Below, piece after piece: positions 1 to 12,700 of a stretch of 64,000 nucleotides of DNA. Both the position numbers and the translations under genes were made by a program. The DNA comes from Rhopalosiphum padi (taxonomy: Eukaryota; Arthropoda; Insecta; Hemiptera; Aphididae). The notes beneath the pieces are model-generated. The model did no database searches. It saw nothing but the letters and a program-made list of their open reading frames with translations, and had not been told where the DNA came from. The stretch's first letter is position 1; each line of letters starts with the position of its first letter. The stretch covers positions 37,113,858 to 37,177,857 of the forward strand of contig NC_083598.1 of assembly GCF_020882245.1 (NCBI RefSeq), given 5' to 3'.

Positions 1-170
1 CTATTTCAACCCATTACAGCCCTTTTTTAGTATTAAAAAGTAGCATATGTCCTTTCTCAGTGTCTAAACTATCTATGTACCAAATTTCATTTAAATCGGT
101 TCAGTAGTTTCGGAACCTATTCAACACAAACAATCAAATATTTCCTCTTTATAATATTATATAGTATAGA
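1..170. repeat. LINE-like 3' tail fragment
   Basis: The stretch around 80-120 has the wording common in insect RTE/CR1-type LINE 3' ends: a match to the pattern 'accaaatttcatttaaatcgg' style followed by 'ttcagtagtttcgg' and an AT-rich simple tail (tataatattatatag). I see no reverse transcriptase coding sequence. It may continue outside the window on the left. Assignment is from remembered motif similarity only. Confidence 0.4.
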
Positions 171-485
171 TAATTATCTATATTATATTTAGCTATATTT
201 ATTTTAATTCCTTGGTAAATATTATAAAATTTTCAGCCAATAATAATTATTCAATAAAAAAAACACTCTCTGTATTTAGTATTTATTTTAAAAATATAAA
301 CAAAACATTGAAATAATATTGATTTAAAATAATTGATATTTTTATAATAACTATTGACTATTTTTGTAAAATATAATAGTTTTTATACCTAACCACTTAG
401 ATACCTAGGTACTTATTCTTCATTATTAATCAATCATCATTTATATAATAATAAGATTATGTGCCTTGGCAACGACCACCTGCAC

Positions 486-645
486 CAGTAGTGTGCTCAG
501 TGTTTTTAAAAGGGGGATATTCATTTTTGACTTGTCACACACCCTAAATTTTTTTCATGTAGAATGTAGATAATATAACATTACAAAACGATCCAAATAG
601 GAGGGGGGATATAACACCCTGATCCCCCTCGTGAACACGCCACTG
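486..645. mobile_element. hAT-type MITE with near-perfect 8-bp TSD
   Basis: The ends are inverted repeats: the left end begins CAGTAGTGTGCTCA and the reverse complement of the right end begins CAGTGGCGTGTTCA. The element is flanked by ACCTGCAC (478-485) and ACCTACAC (646-653), a duplication with one mismatch. It is 160 bp, non-coding, and has G-rich runs just inside each end (ggggga / tccccc). End sequence CAGNG and 8-bp TSD fit the hAT superfamily. Confidence 0.7.
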
Positions 646-2841
646 ACCTACACAGCTGATATTGTTATTGTCAATTTTTTGTACGTATTATATAGTTTAT
701 TATTATTAGCTGTATCTCAATTAATTATGATATTTATATTAACTTCACTGTTTTGCAACGAAACAACTAATAATTGTAAGGTTAGGTATGTGTAACACCC
801 ACTTAGGTCTATTAATATCTCTTAAAATTATATTGGGCTTCCGGCCCATAAATAAATAATAAAATATAATAGTACTATAGTAGTAAATTTCCAGCTGAGA
901 CAGAAATACGTAAATAGTCATGACAAGTGAAAATAAGTGTACGGTGTACGTTTTTATGAAAGTGTTACTCTCATAGCTTTATATAATAACTGATGTTTTG
1001 TGTGATTAAATGACAAGCGTTAGTTCGTCAAATATTCGGACTGTTGGAATTTTTATGGATATTACTTTTTACCCAGTTTAAAAGGAAAACACTATATGAT
1101 AATATAATATTGAGTCATTCCATAAGACCATAATACACCACTATGTACAAATATTCACCAGTAGATTAGGTCTGCTGCCAGTGCTGGCAGTGCTGCCCTC
1201 GATTCATATTTATAATTATGTATTTATAATTTCGATATTTTAGTATCGTTAAAATTTACATAATTGTTCACAAAGTAAGTAATATACTTATCATATTTAG
1301 ACTTGAATAATTTTATTTATATTGTTTACCTACGTAGTACATATTACGTACACAGATCTCTAGTTACATTAGCATTTCTGTAGTTATTTATACAATATTT
1401 GATTTAAATCATTGAGAAATTGGCTTTAAATTTCATCTTTTTTTCAATTTTTTCTTTATCTTAAATAATAATAATGACGTACATTGATTTTTGTTCGTCT
1501 AAATTAGACGGTCTAATTATATTTACTTTATACTTATTGTGCGCACAAATATCACAGCTATTTTATTTAGTAAAAAATATACTATTTGCCATTTTAAAAA
1601 CTTAATTTTTTTTTTTATTATACAAACTATACTTAATTAATGATTTCAAAATCCGGTGCATACTACTTCCATCAAGATCATGGTCATTAGGTGATTTGAG
1701 TCCCACCAAAAAGGTTTAAAAAGGGTCATAGCTTATTTACGCCCAATAATAACTTTTTAGATAGCCTAGTTACGTCCAGCATAATTAAATTATAATCATA
1801 GCATAAATTAATTTTTACAAAACTATTATATAACAAAATATTTTAATTGCATATTATGACATTGTATTCCATTATATTTAATTATATTATACATTAAATT
1901 ATCACATCACATTTAAATAAATAAAATTATACAAATTATTTACAGATTATGTAAAAAAACATACTAAAACAATTATGCATAGCTAAAAATTTGAATTGTC
2001 TATGTTAGTAGCAGCACAGAATATATTTTTGTCATTCTGTGGTCGCAGACTTAACATAGACTTAATATTTATGGACGCAACTCGGTCAGGACAATTATTA
2101 TAGCAATATGGCAGGTAAAAAGAATAATAGGTAGAGTTGCATCTCCAAAACGGGGCAGTTACTTGTTGAATTTACTACGTCTAAAATATACCTTTTTTGA
2201 AACCATAATTTATTAAAGATAGTACTATCTTAAATCGTGTTTGAAACGCAATTAGTACGCAGCCTCAAAATCGTATAACTACAACCTACTATATATTAAT
2301 AATAATTAATAATTTTAGCCATATAATATATTTTAATGTTTATAATATTAGGTTAGGTACTATTTAAAAAATATAATAAGTAAATTACAGCTTTTGTAAG
2401 CGATATAAGTATAACCTATATATTATATAATTAATTAATTCTTAATTTACAATTTTTTAATATAACGTTGTCTAATTTAAAATACATAACTTACCTATAC
2501 CTAAAATTGAATCAAACATTAAACAAACTAACATTATATTGCATATAGTATAAAAATAGCTATTTTAGTTATTTACAATGAAGTATAATTAATAAAGGTA
2601 TTAGGGATTTTTATAACAAAAAAATAAGTATTGTCATCTTATTTGTATGCCTATTCAATAGATGTATAAATAAATGTATAAAAATTTAAATAATTATTAA
2701 TTAATACATAATATTTTTATACAAATTCAATAAAAAAAAAAATTAAACAAATTAAATTATATTTTATTTTTAAGTTAAGTAGTAGGTACAATAAAAATTC
2801 TTAATATTATACTTAAATTATATTATTGCATTGACATAGGT
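646..2841. other. AT-rich intergenic DNA, 3' flank of heparanase-like gene
   Basis: No convincing coding exon, RNA gene or structured repeat was seen here. A TTTATT (2763-2768, AATAAA on the minus strand) lies about 75 nt beyond the stop codon of the heparanase-like gene and is a plausible poly(A) signal for it. Confidence 0.5.
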
Positions 2842-5269
2842 TTAAAATTGGAAAGTTTTCTTTAAATACTTCCAAAATGTCTGCATATGGCTAATCAATT
2901 TATTGACCATATTAATAGTTGTTTTACTATAATCGTCCTCATCTATATCCTCAAAAATAGATTTACGTTTTAATTTAATGTTTATATTATCAAGCCCACT
3001 GTCTTCTGACAAAATATTCATTTCGTTTTTATTTTTCCAGTCCATTAAGCTGTCTTCTGTGACTTCATTGATTTTTGGATCTATAGTATGCTTTATTTTG
3101 TCAACATATGTATTCACTTCATTCAGCTTAACTGTAAAGTCAGCCACCGACCGGGGATACCTAATAATTTCATGTTTCAACACTGGCTCAATGTTTATGT
3201 CAAGTTCATTGGATCTATCGGAATTCAAAATGTCATTAATATTCATTATGTCATTTTCAATTATGTTGTTTTTCAAAGACCGTTTGACCTTGTGAATTTT
3301 TTGGTGAATTTTTTGTTCTATTTCCATTCTACGATTTTTTAATTTTTCTTCTAACGCTTTAATTTTAACAGCTGCTGATAAACTGGTTTTACTTTCAGGT
3401 TTACTATCTTCATTTTTATCTATTGGGCTGACAATATGTTCGGATTGTAATATTTTTTTTCCATCCCTAAGATTCTCGACTAATCTTTCCGTGATTTTTT
3501 CGTTAGTCACAATTTGATCCATATCAACATTTGGTGTAGTCTTCACTTTTCCTAAAGGATGTAGAACTGGTTTGATTTTCAATTTTGGTGATGGTTGTTG
3601 TGTTGTTTCACGACTTTCTCTTATTATTGATTTTCCATTTTTCATTTCTGCTATATCGATAACTCGAGGTTTAGTAAAGTTCAAAGTTTTTGGTTTAAAT
3701 GTAAAAGTCCTCAACTTTGTGGTCTTCTTGGTAGACATTTCTGTAGTGCTAGGTTCAAAATGAGTTATTTCGGTTATTGGAGAAGGACTTATTGGAGTAG
3801 TCTTGGCATTTTCCAAGTCTAAAAGGTTGATATATTTTTTCGATTTCAAATTGATTCGAGGTCTTCCTATTTTCAAATTTCCATCAGTAGTTGTACTATT
3901 TGTTTGACGATTATATCTTATTTTTTCGGCCAAGTTAGTTATGTTCTCATTACTCGGCAACTCTGTATTGGTAGCCATTAATTGTGTACTTGTCATAAGT
4001 GACGACTTTCCAGCTATTGATTTTGTACTTGCTATCATTGAATTTTCAGTGATCGATTTTGTACTTTTAACAATCGACTTTTCGCTTATTGAGTCTTGCA
4101 GAGTAGGATCTTTAATTTCATCTTTAAATTTATCTTGCTGTCTTCTCCCTTTAATTTTTTGAGAAGTTTTTTCATTTGCTTTGGCTAAAGCTTGTTCTGC
4201 CCTGGTTTTAATTTTTTGAACATGACTTTCGTGTTTTGCATGTTTATCTACAACTGCAGTTGATGTTGAAGGAGTTGATGTAATCGTAATTTGTTGTGCT
4301 GTGTTTGAAGTAAGTTCCGATTTTTTTATCTCAGGAAGTTCAGTGTTTATTACTGTGTATTCGTTTTTAATACGGTCATGTGCATTAAAACGATCTTCGT
4401 TAGATTTAAAAGATATTTCAGAAGAGGATTGATCAGTTTTTAAAAATGGATCCAATGGCAGTATTTCTTTGTTTGTAAATTCTTTAATAATTGCATCTAA
4501 TTCTTTTGAACTAAAATCTTTGTCATCTGCTGATCTTTTTATTAATTTTAACTTCTGAGAAGGTTTAAGAGATAATAAAGCAGAATCTAAATTAGAGTAT
4601 AAATCTGATCTGAAGTTTTTCTCTGGATATCTTTTACCAGCAACTGCTTGTGCAAGAATGTGATATTTTTCTCTTCTGCTTTGAGGAGGTAGTGGACTTT
4701 TTTCTGTTTGTATTTCTACCGTGGCAGTTTCAGTTGAAGAAAATGTCGAAGGCTCTTCAGAATATTCTCGATTATTTAGTGTTTTGGGGAATTTTGAAAG
4801 CCAATTATTATTAGAAAAAGTGACATATTTTACCAATGGTTCAGATTGTTGTAAGTTTTCAATATTAGAAGAGCCTTCATTGTTTTGTTGAAAATTTTGA
4901 GTATTACTAACTTCTCGCCTTTCAACCATAGAATCATCATTAGTTTTGATATATTTAGGTCGGAATGCCACATACATTTGTTTTTCGTTTGATACCGATT
5001 CGTCTTCTTGATCTAATACTGGTGTATTGTAATCGGTTTCATCAAACTCTTCTTGATCTAAAACCTTGACACCGCTTTTATAAGACTCTTTCGATTCTTC
5101 AATCTGAACCACCGTACACGCCTTTGATTTACTGTCCGGTAATACTAAAAAAAATACGCATTGACTAGGAATAGTAATCAATTGGTTGGATATTCGAACT
5201 TTCGGTGATATAATTGGAACATCACCGTCCGGTGATAAAATCAACTTTTGTCCATTAAGCATAGTAGAT
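2842..5269 (-). CDS. Last exon of the heparanase-like gene: end of core plus low-complexity tail
   Basis: One exon of 2428 nt encodes residues 451-1259 of the protein. Only the first 50 or so residues match heparanase (a final strand region ending FFLVLPDSKSKAC). The rest is polar, rich in Lys, Ser, Thr, Asn and Glu, with repeated STKSI/TSTQ-like patches near the middle (plus-strand about 3960-4080) and no membrane segment. Because it is continuous with the core in phase (TC|A split codon) and open for over 2.4 kb in AT-rich DNA, it is very likely translated. A separate gene fused by a mispredicted junction is possible but the acceptor TTTGTTTAG is good. Confidence 0.7.
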
Positions 5270-8200
5270 CTAAACAAAAAATATCAATGCTATTAAATAT
5301 TCAACGATTTACACAATTAAAAATACAAGGTATATTCAATTATTTTATACTCCACTTACGAAGACTTAAATGCTCTTTTGGTTCGCCTGTTGTTAGCAGT
5401 CAAGAAATATTGATGTAATGGTAAACTTTGTACTTGTCCTGTTTTTAATGATATTTTTACTGTTTCTGATCCCATATTTACACCAAAAACTACAACTGCA
5501 CCCCTATTATATCGATATTCAGGAGCTAATATTCCTTCGTTGGGATCGTACGGTGACATTTTTGTACAATGAGCAACTGTTTCTACACGTGTTTTGTTTC
5601 CAGAAGAAATCTTAATGTCTAAAACTTCTGGTCCAACCAAAGCTTTGTGAAGAACTGATACCCAATAGTCCTACACAAATAATGATTTGAATTAAAAAAT
5701 GTAACTTCTAATTATTAAGTTTTAAGTTTAATTGTAAATTTATCATTGATTATTAGATCTTGAACGGAGTGAAGAATTTATTGATTTTACAATGATGAAT
5801 GTTATTATTTTTTTTTTGTGTCTGTCATCACGTTTTGAAGTAGAAATAATGCTTTGATTTTTTGACTTCAGCCAAAAAAATAGTTGGTATTTTGGGGGGG
5901 GGGGGTCAAAAGTAAAAAATTTTCAGTAGTTTTCAAAAGCGTTAGAAAAAACCCTAAAAAAGTAACGGAAAAACGGGAATTTTTAAGCACAGTCAGTTTT
6001 CGACAAAATCAATTTTTTTATTTTGCTGTAACTCAAAAACGTATCATTGTAAATACTTGAAATTTTCACCAAATGTTTATATTAACGTTATCTATTTATG
6101 ATTACATTTACAAAATATCTTGATTTTTTTAATCTATTTATAGACAATTGAAATTTTCGATTTTTCTAAGTTATATTTTTTGAAATGCATATAAAAAAAT
6201 ATTTGGCTCACCAAAATATCTTCAAATTTTAATACAAGGTTCATTATAAGTTATACTTATCGTAATAAAAAAACATCAACAATCGTTAGTCACAATTTTT
6301 GTTGATAAGCATTTAAAGTTCAAATGTTTACGAAATATGTTAAAAACGCGAAAATTCGCAAGGAATTTTGAAGATGAAAATGCATAAAATGTTTGTGATT
6401 TATATCTAAAGTTAAAAAACTCAATACAAAGTTCTTCATAAGTATCCTTCAAGTAACATAAAAAAAATTTCTAGCTTCAATATAGAAATAATTTTATGAG
6501 CGTATGAAATTTAAATTTTTACGAAATCGCGTAAAATTACGAAATATTACAATTTAAATATAGGTAATAATATAATACATCCTAATAATTATCCTAGACT
6601 GACAAATCATCTCCGTTCAGAATCATTTTTCGTATACAATGATACCTGTCATTGCACTCAAATTTAACACGTACATTAAAGTAACCTAGTCTACTAAACC
6701 TAGAAAATATTAAATTGCTTTATGTAGAATTTAAATTGGTTTTAAAGTTTCTATAGATATATTGTATAAAGTTTTCTTAAGGTCATTCAAATTTTGATTA
6801 GCCTTACTTAACATTATCGAAACATAAATAATAATATATTTAATTAATTTTATTCAAGTGTAATTACCGGAGTCGGTTCACTTAGCGATAATAACGATGG
6901 TTTTCTCATAACGGCATTTATTCCAACTCGAGCACCTGCACATAATCTTTGTGCCCAAACCAATCCATCAATGAAATCTCCTCTTCTATCTTTATTTCCC
7001 GATTCTACAATCCATAATGGTTTCTTCGTGGTTATTTTTCCTAAGTATTTGTTTGTCAAATCTTTTTGCCACACTCGAGCTTCCATTTGGTTTTGTATAT
7101 AACTGAATATTTCGGCGGGATTTTCAACATTTTTCTCACTTGAAAAGGGTCTAAAAAAATGTATTATTAAACTTCATTATTCTGTTTAACCTAATACAAT
7201 TTTGGTAAAAAATAACAAATATTAATTGATAACATTAGATATTTTTGAATTTTATATTATTAAGGTACTTTTAAACGATACTGGTAAGTAAATCTAAATA
7301 TAAGTTATGAAAAAAAAAAGTTTTAAAATTGTTCCTTAATACACTAAAAACTGTCATACACTCATATTTATTTCCATAATACCTATTCAAAATTTAAAAA
7401 AATCTTTATTTCATGCGTTCTAATATATTATAATATATTGTGTATACAAATACAATATATAATATATCTTAGTTTGTGTTGGTAAATATATGATATCGTC
7501 GTATTTTTGATAATATATAACGCATCGTAAAATAAAACAACTGATAAATTTTGTTCGAAATACTTATATTTATTTTAATTGTATGCCATAATTATATTTA
7601 TTTTTTAATATGCCTATTATATAATAGTATCTATATAAGTGAATATATAAATATAATATAATAAAATATGTGATTACATTCTTACAGATTAGGTACTTAT
7701 TAGTATACAGGCCCAAATTTAAATCTAAAGTACAGGAAACAGGAATGTAATTTAGCCAATTTAGCGATCGCCCCCTACCCCAAAGATTGTATTGTATTAA
7801 TTAATAATTAATAAAAAAAGCTTTTTTAAGCCTCAACTATTATGAAAAAGGTGATTCCTCCCCCCAAAAAATAAGCCCATATTTACGTACCTGACAGGAA
7901 AGGGGTGGTTTATACGAGTATGATACTAGTATAATTCCTTATATAACAATACTGCCAAGTACATAATTTAACAGATTTGAGATTCTTAGTCATTGTTAAA
8001 AGAATTAATGCATTATTATCGTCGAAACTTAAAAAGCATCCTTTAGATAACTTTTTTATATTTTTAAACAATTAAATCTAAGCCTATTATCGAGGCTCAT
8101 AAGTTCTAGCAATCAATTGTATATTATATACAAATTTTTACTGATTTTTGCATATTTACGATTTTAAAAATTATTTTTCTTATTTATAACTGTAAATGCT

Positions 8201-9656
8201 ATTTTTAGATATATTTTCGTGTATTGTGATTTCAGATTTGAATCAAATACATTTACACATTTTGTTGAATTTTGTTTTATTCGCTAATCAAAAATGTTTT
8301 TAATTAGAATTTGACTTAATGTAAATTTTAATTTAACAAACGAGATCGTGTATTAAAGTTTTTCTGCAGTAGCCGATGATAGGTAGGTATACCTTGCTAC
8401 TTATCAATAAATAGAAGTTAACAAAAATTAAAATTAAAAATTATATTATATAATACATTATTATTTATTATATTGTTTTCCAATTTGTAATGCTATTTAT
8501 AGACTTATAGCTCATATGTTGGTATTTATAAATGCGTAATAAAGGGCTAAATAGTAATTTTTATGTACAATTTAATTAGTTACTACTATTTAATAACATA
8601 TGAGGAACTTCAATATATCGATTAAATGTGAAATATATTTAGACATAAGGTAGTCATTCATATTATAACTTATGATTTATGAGTTATGTATAATTTAGAT
8701 TTAAAAATATTTGTATTACTCACACTTGATATGATATTGCAGAAAGCGAAGGACCAGATTCTATAATAAAATTCTTCAAATACCGAGCTTCTTCTTGAGT
8801 GTCACACGATCTAACGTCAGGGCCCAAAATTGGTGAATTCGAGTACCTAGGGAACGCTTCAAGTACTTTACGTAATCTGTTTGCATCCTTACCAAGTGAT
8901 AAACCATCGATACGCGATCCAATTGTTTGAATATCTGAATAATATTATTTGGTTTATTATATTTTTATGATAGGTACATTGTACATTTATCATAAAATTG
9001 TTTAATTTTCGTCTTATACTCTTATTAATATAAATATCTATAGCTACCATTGCCAATTTGGAACGCCATATCGTAACCATGTTTATCCGAATATGATATA
9101 AGATCTAAGGTATTACTAAGATCCCACGACCCGTGTTGTCTGTTCATAACATTTAAACCGACAATTAAATCCAATCCAGTTTTGGCTATAAATTCATTTA
9201 ACTGTGACCAGTGCCAGCCAGTAATCGTTAAATTGTTTCTCTCTTGTCTTACGGGATGGGTTTGTGAAAATTTCGAAATGTCTTCACCTCCTTGAAACTT
9301 AAAGAAATTGCATTCCGGACCAGATATTCTTATGTACGCTGGATTTAAGCTTTTAGCCATGTTAATGGTGGCTGGCCTATAATACATAAATTAATTTAAT
9401 TTATAAGGAAAGATTACACAAAAATTATGAATACAAACCCAAGGTTTTTTTGCAATGCCGAAAATATAATTGATGGTTCAAGTGCAATACTTAAGAAATG
9501 ATCGCTAACGGTATGAATACATTTTTTAGTATTGATATTTATAGATAAAACGTTAGACGAATAACCTCCAGGCTGCACTAGAATACTTGGATTTTGTGCG
9601 TTTGCTAAACAGATGCCAAATAAGAGCAATGCTCCAAACCAAATAATGTTAAACAT
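2842..9656 (-). CDS. Heparanase-like (GH79-type) secreted protein with very long C-terminal tail
   Basis: Six coding exons on the minus strand: 9656-9439, 9376-9048, 8934-8724, 7150-6868, 5670-5360, 5269-2842. They sum to 3780 nt (1259 residues). Residues 1-21 are a signal peptide (MFNIIWFGALLLFGICLANA). The core, up to about residue 502, follows heparanase in order: SALQKNLG, then NPAYIRISGP, a long LGPDV block, the nucleophile-region VES (Glu302), an AGARVGINAVMR block, DYWVSVLHKALVG, and a final beta-sandwich region with QLNG-like and FFLVLP segments. Heparanase cleaves heparan sulfate chains, but here the canonical NEP proton-donor motif reads G-N-D at the exon 3/4 junction (residue 183) and the HHYY block is absent, so activity is doubtful. 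Residues 503-1259 are a Lys/Ser/Thr/Glu-rich tail of no recognised domain, containing dibasic sites followed mostly by Ser (KLIKRSADD, KVKRSLKNN, RYPRSVADF). A human-type heparanase is about 540 residues. The family call rests on remembered alignment; the start is chosen because an acceptor AG lies 9 nt upstream of it. Confidence 0.8.
5757..6690. repeat. Intronic copy of a repeat family beginning TTCTGAACGGAG-like
   Basis: This lies in the intron between coding exons 4 and 5 of the heparanase-like gene. It starts CTTGAACGGAGTGAAGAA and ends with CTCCGTTCAGAATCATTTTT followed by GTATACAATGATACC. The left and right ends are inverted with respect to each other (TGAACGGAG). A second, shorter copy with the same left and right wording lies at 58894-59230. 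Internal sequence is non-coding. Confidence 0.65.
7151..8723 (-). other. Large intron of heparanase-like gene
   Basis: This 1.57-kb intron has GT-AG ends (GTGAGT at the 8723 side and TTTTTTTAG at the 7151 side). It is AT-rich. A less AT-rich patch at about 7700-7920 with runs such as cgatcgccccctacccc and ctcccccc looks like a degenerate transposon fragment, but no ends or target duplications could be defined. Confidence 0.5.
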
Positions 9657-9897
9657 TATATTATCTGCAACAAAACATTTTCCATTAATTCCATTATTAC
9701 GACTAACTTTATTCATACATAAAAATGATAGTATAATAAATTTGAAACATTTTATCATTCATGTCTTAGCTACAAAAGTATAGTCCGTATTTCAATTGAA
9801 TCTGACAATCAATAGTATCCATATATAATGTGTATACTATTTATATATATATTATATTATATAAAAAAAATATAAATGCCAAATGCGAATCACTTAC

Positions 9898-10030
9898 CAA
9901 GAACGTAGGTCGGTGTTCTAGACGAATTTGTGTTTTTTGAAAACATAAAGAAACAAATTAAAAATATCAAGCACTGCACTAGTGACCACTTAATTTGTCT
10001 ATAACATTATGTTCTGAAAACGGCGTGATT
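9898..10030 (-). promoter_or_regulatory. 5' UTR exon and TATA-type promoter of the heparanase-like gene
   Basis: A strong donor (CTTG|GTAAGTG at 9898/9897, minus strand) pairs with the acceptor TTTTGTTGCAG just upstream of the start codon at 9656, predicting a non-coding first exon. A TATATATA run at 10057-10064, about 30 bp above the expected start near 10030, is a candidate TATA box. The TSS is not directly visible; coordinates of the upstream end are approximate. Confidence 0.45.
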
Positions 10031-10064
10031 TGTGAGACATATTGCACATATGCTTGTATATATA

Positions 10065-12700
10065 ACGCGGTGGTATTTTCTGTAATGGAAACATAAACAA
10101 TTGAGTTTGTTGTTATTTTAAATGGAGATGTATACACTCGTATAAATAGTCGTGACATTTTTTAAATAACATTAATTCTGTCGGAATCTTCAACACACAA
10201 TCCCTCTTGTTTTAAAAAATACTTGTGAATTTATGTGTTTCAAAATAAAAACAATTTTATTTCGTGTTTTTCGAACTATTTTATTTTTTTGTTATTACTC
10301 AGGTGCTGTTCACCCGTGTAGTAATTTGACATAAGAATGCGGAACAATATTATATTTTTGTTTGAAAAAATCGTTCACATTTAACATGACGTAATTTTCC
10401 TCATTAATTCAATGAAAAAACATATTTAATTATTAACATATATATATATATATTTAAATTTGTATAATTAAATATAAGTATAATACACGATATGTCAAGT
10501 TGCATAAACAATTAATTAATAGTGGTTCACTAAAATTAAATGGATCAATTACGGACCTCTATTAATTTATTAAATGTTTATATTGTTTATATCTAATAAT
10601 TGCTGTGTGTAATAATTTACAAATGAATTAATGAATATAATTTATTATGATGCACTGCACAAATTGCATTCAAATTTAAGAGGTATTCGACATTTTTCAT
10701 TGTATTTTCGTTCTTAATCTTGATAATAAAACTATAGAAAAAAAGTTATTGAATGTAAAAATTTTTGGAAAGAAAAGCATTTTATTTTTTTGTTAACTGT
10801 AAATTTATAAATAATTATAGTTTTCTATTCAGTAAAACTATATTTCCGGTAGTTAGATAATTAAATAATGATGATAAATAATATACTTAATTCAATAATC
10901 AAATAATTATTTATTTTTAAATTTATATAGAATTAGAATTTTGCAATGTAAAATATGAACACGACAAATCATTTTATTAAAAAGAGTGTTAGCATACTAT
11001 ATTTATTTACTCTAACCCACTTGCATTATAGACAAAACGTAATCATACAGAATCAATTTTTTATATTTTTGAATAATCTTATAAGTAAAAATTGCTCATT
11101 ACAAAAATAATAGAGAATAATAATATATTTTATGGGTTTGTCATATATTTTTTTAAAAGAATTTAATATCATCATTATTATCAACAATTATTTTCCATTT
11201 TTTAAGTCATATAATAGATAACAATAGAATATAAAACCAATATGTCAAATCCTCAAAAATGTTATTCTTTATAACTTTTGTACTAGATCATTATAATTTT
11301 ACTGTAAGATTACTCAACAATTATAAATAATGATTTTACGTAAATACATTTATTGTTAATATTACTCGTGGGTCTGAAAATGAAAATAAATATTGCGCTT
11401 TCCTCTTAAAAAAAATAATACAATTCTCAAATATTATACTATAAAATATTTTTTCTCGCACAAAAAAATAATGAAATATCAAACTTAGTATAAAATATAC
11501 TTACACTTAAAGAGAAGTATATATTTCCCTTTTAAACAACTTGCTTATTTTTATTTATTTACATTACACTCCATTTACAATAGGTACTATGATACTTATT
11601 ACAAACAAATGGTCTAATAGTCATATTTCATACTAAGAAAAGAAAACAATTTCAGTTGATTTTAAAACCATTTAGTGTTTTGAAGTTTTTGGATTTTAGC
11701 TTATTGTTTTTCAAGAAATGTCATGTGATATTTATTATTTGAATCTGATGCGTAAAATGTTTTCAAAAGGAATAATGAAAACAATTTTAAATTCATGGAT
11801 AATTTATAGCAGTAAACATATATCTCACTACAATACTTATACATTATTAATTATTATTAATTATTATTATATAAATTTAATACTGAAATTTAAATTTCTG
11901 TACTCTTTGAAATTGTGTTATTAGTGTTATTACGATTATCTTCAATCAAAAAAACGTTTTATCACCAAAATAATAATTTGTTTAGTAAACACAATCAAAT
12001 TTATGTTATAATTACATTAATTTTTATGACATAATATTATTTTATCTTCATTTTATTAACGTTGACTCATATTTATCTTATTATTTACTCAAGTGATTTT
12101 TTTAATAATGGATTTTCTAACACTTGTGACCTACATACTACATAGTAAGTAAAACGAAATTATTTCTAGGTGAACAATTGTATTCCTGCAGAAACAATAG
12201 TAAAAATAAATTAAGTCATAATAAACCTAAGGCTGAATTAATATAAAAACATATTTAGACACTATGAATAAAAAAAAATTGTGAATAACGATCGCTTGTA
12301 ATGTATTGATAAATATATAAGTTGTTAAATAAACACCCATACACTCAGGACTCAGCGGCCTAAATGTGTTGGGAGAGGATGGACAAGGTAAGCACTTGCT
12401 CCTCTCTTAATTTTTCACTGAACAACTAAACAAATATTAGAACCTTCCAGAATATTCAATTAATACACTAAACACGTAAAATATAAAGTTGAAAAAACAG
12501 TTATTACTAACTATTATTATTATTTTTATCGATTAAAATCGATATCTTGTGTCTTTATTAATAATTGTATAATATTATTAAAACTGTTCATACAATAAGA
12601 TTAATTTTAAGAAATTTTTTTTTTTTATCGACTAAAAACAATTCATCCAACATTTCGTCACAGCAATATCAAATCGTTCATTTTAACATGAAAAGAACGT
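10065..12700. other. AT-rich intergenic DNA
   Basis: This is spacer between the divergently oriented heparanase-like gene and the selenophosphate synthetase gene. I saw short open frames only, an (AT)n run near 10438-10452, and nothing else recognisable. A small less AT-rich patch at about 12345-12410 (ending ggacaaggtaagc) resembles a donor site but has no partner I can support. Confidence 0.5.

Noticed and set aside
2978..4162. Several open frames on the plus strand opposite the heparanase-like tail exon
   Set aside because: They are antisense shadows of the long minus-strand frame; hydrophobic composition mirrors the Lys/Asn-rich coding strand and no family is recognisable.
8937..9047. 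Alternative acceptor restoring a PNNII-containing reading in the heparanase-like gene
   Set aside because: No AG precedes that stretch at a usable place, and its frame does not continue into the conserved downstream block.
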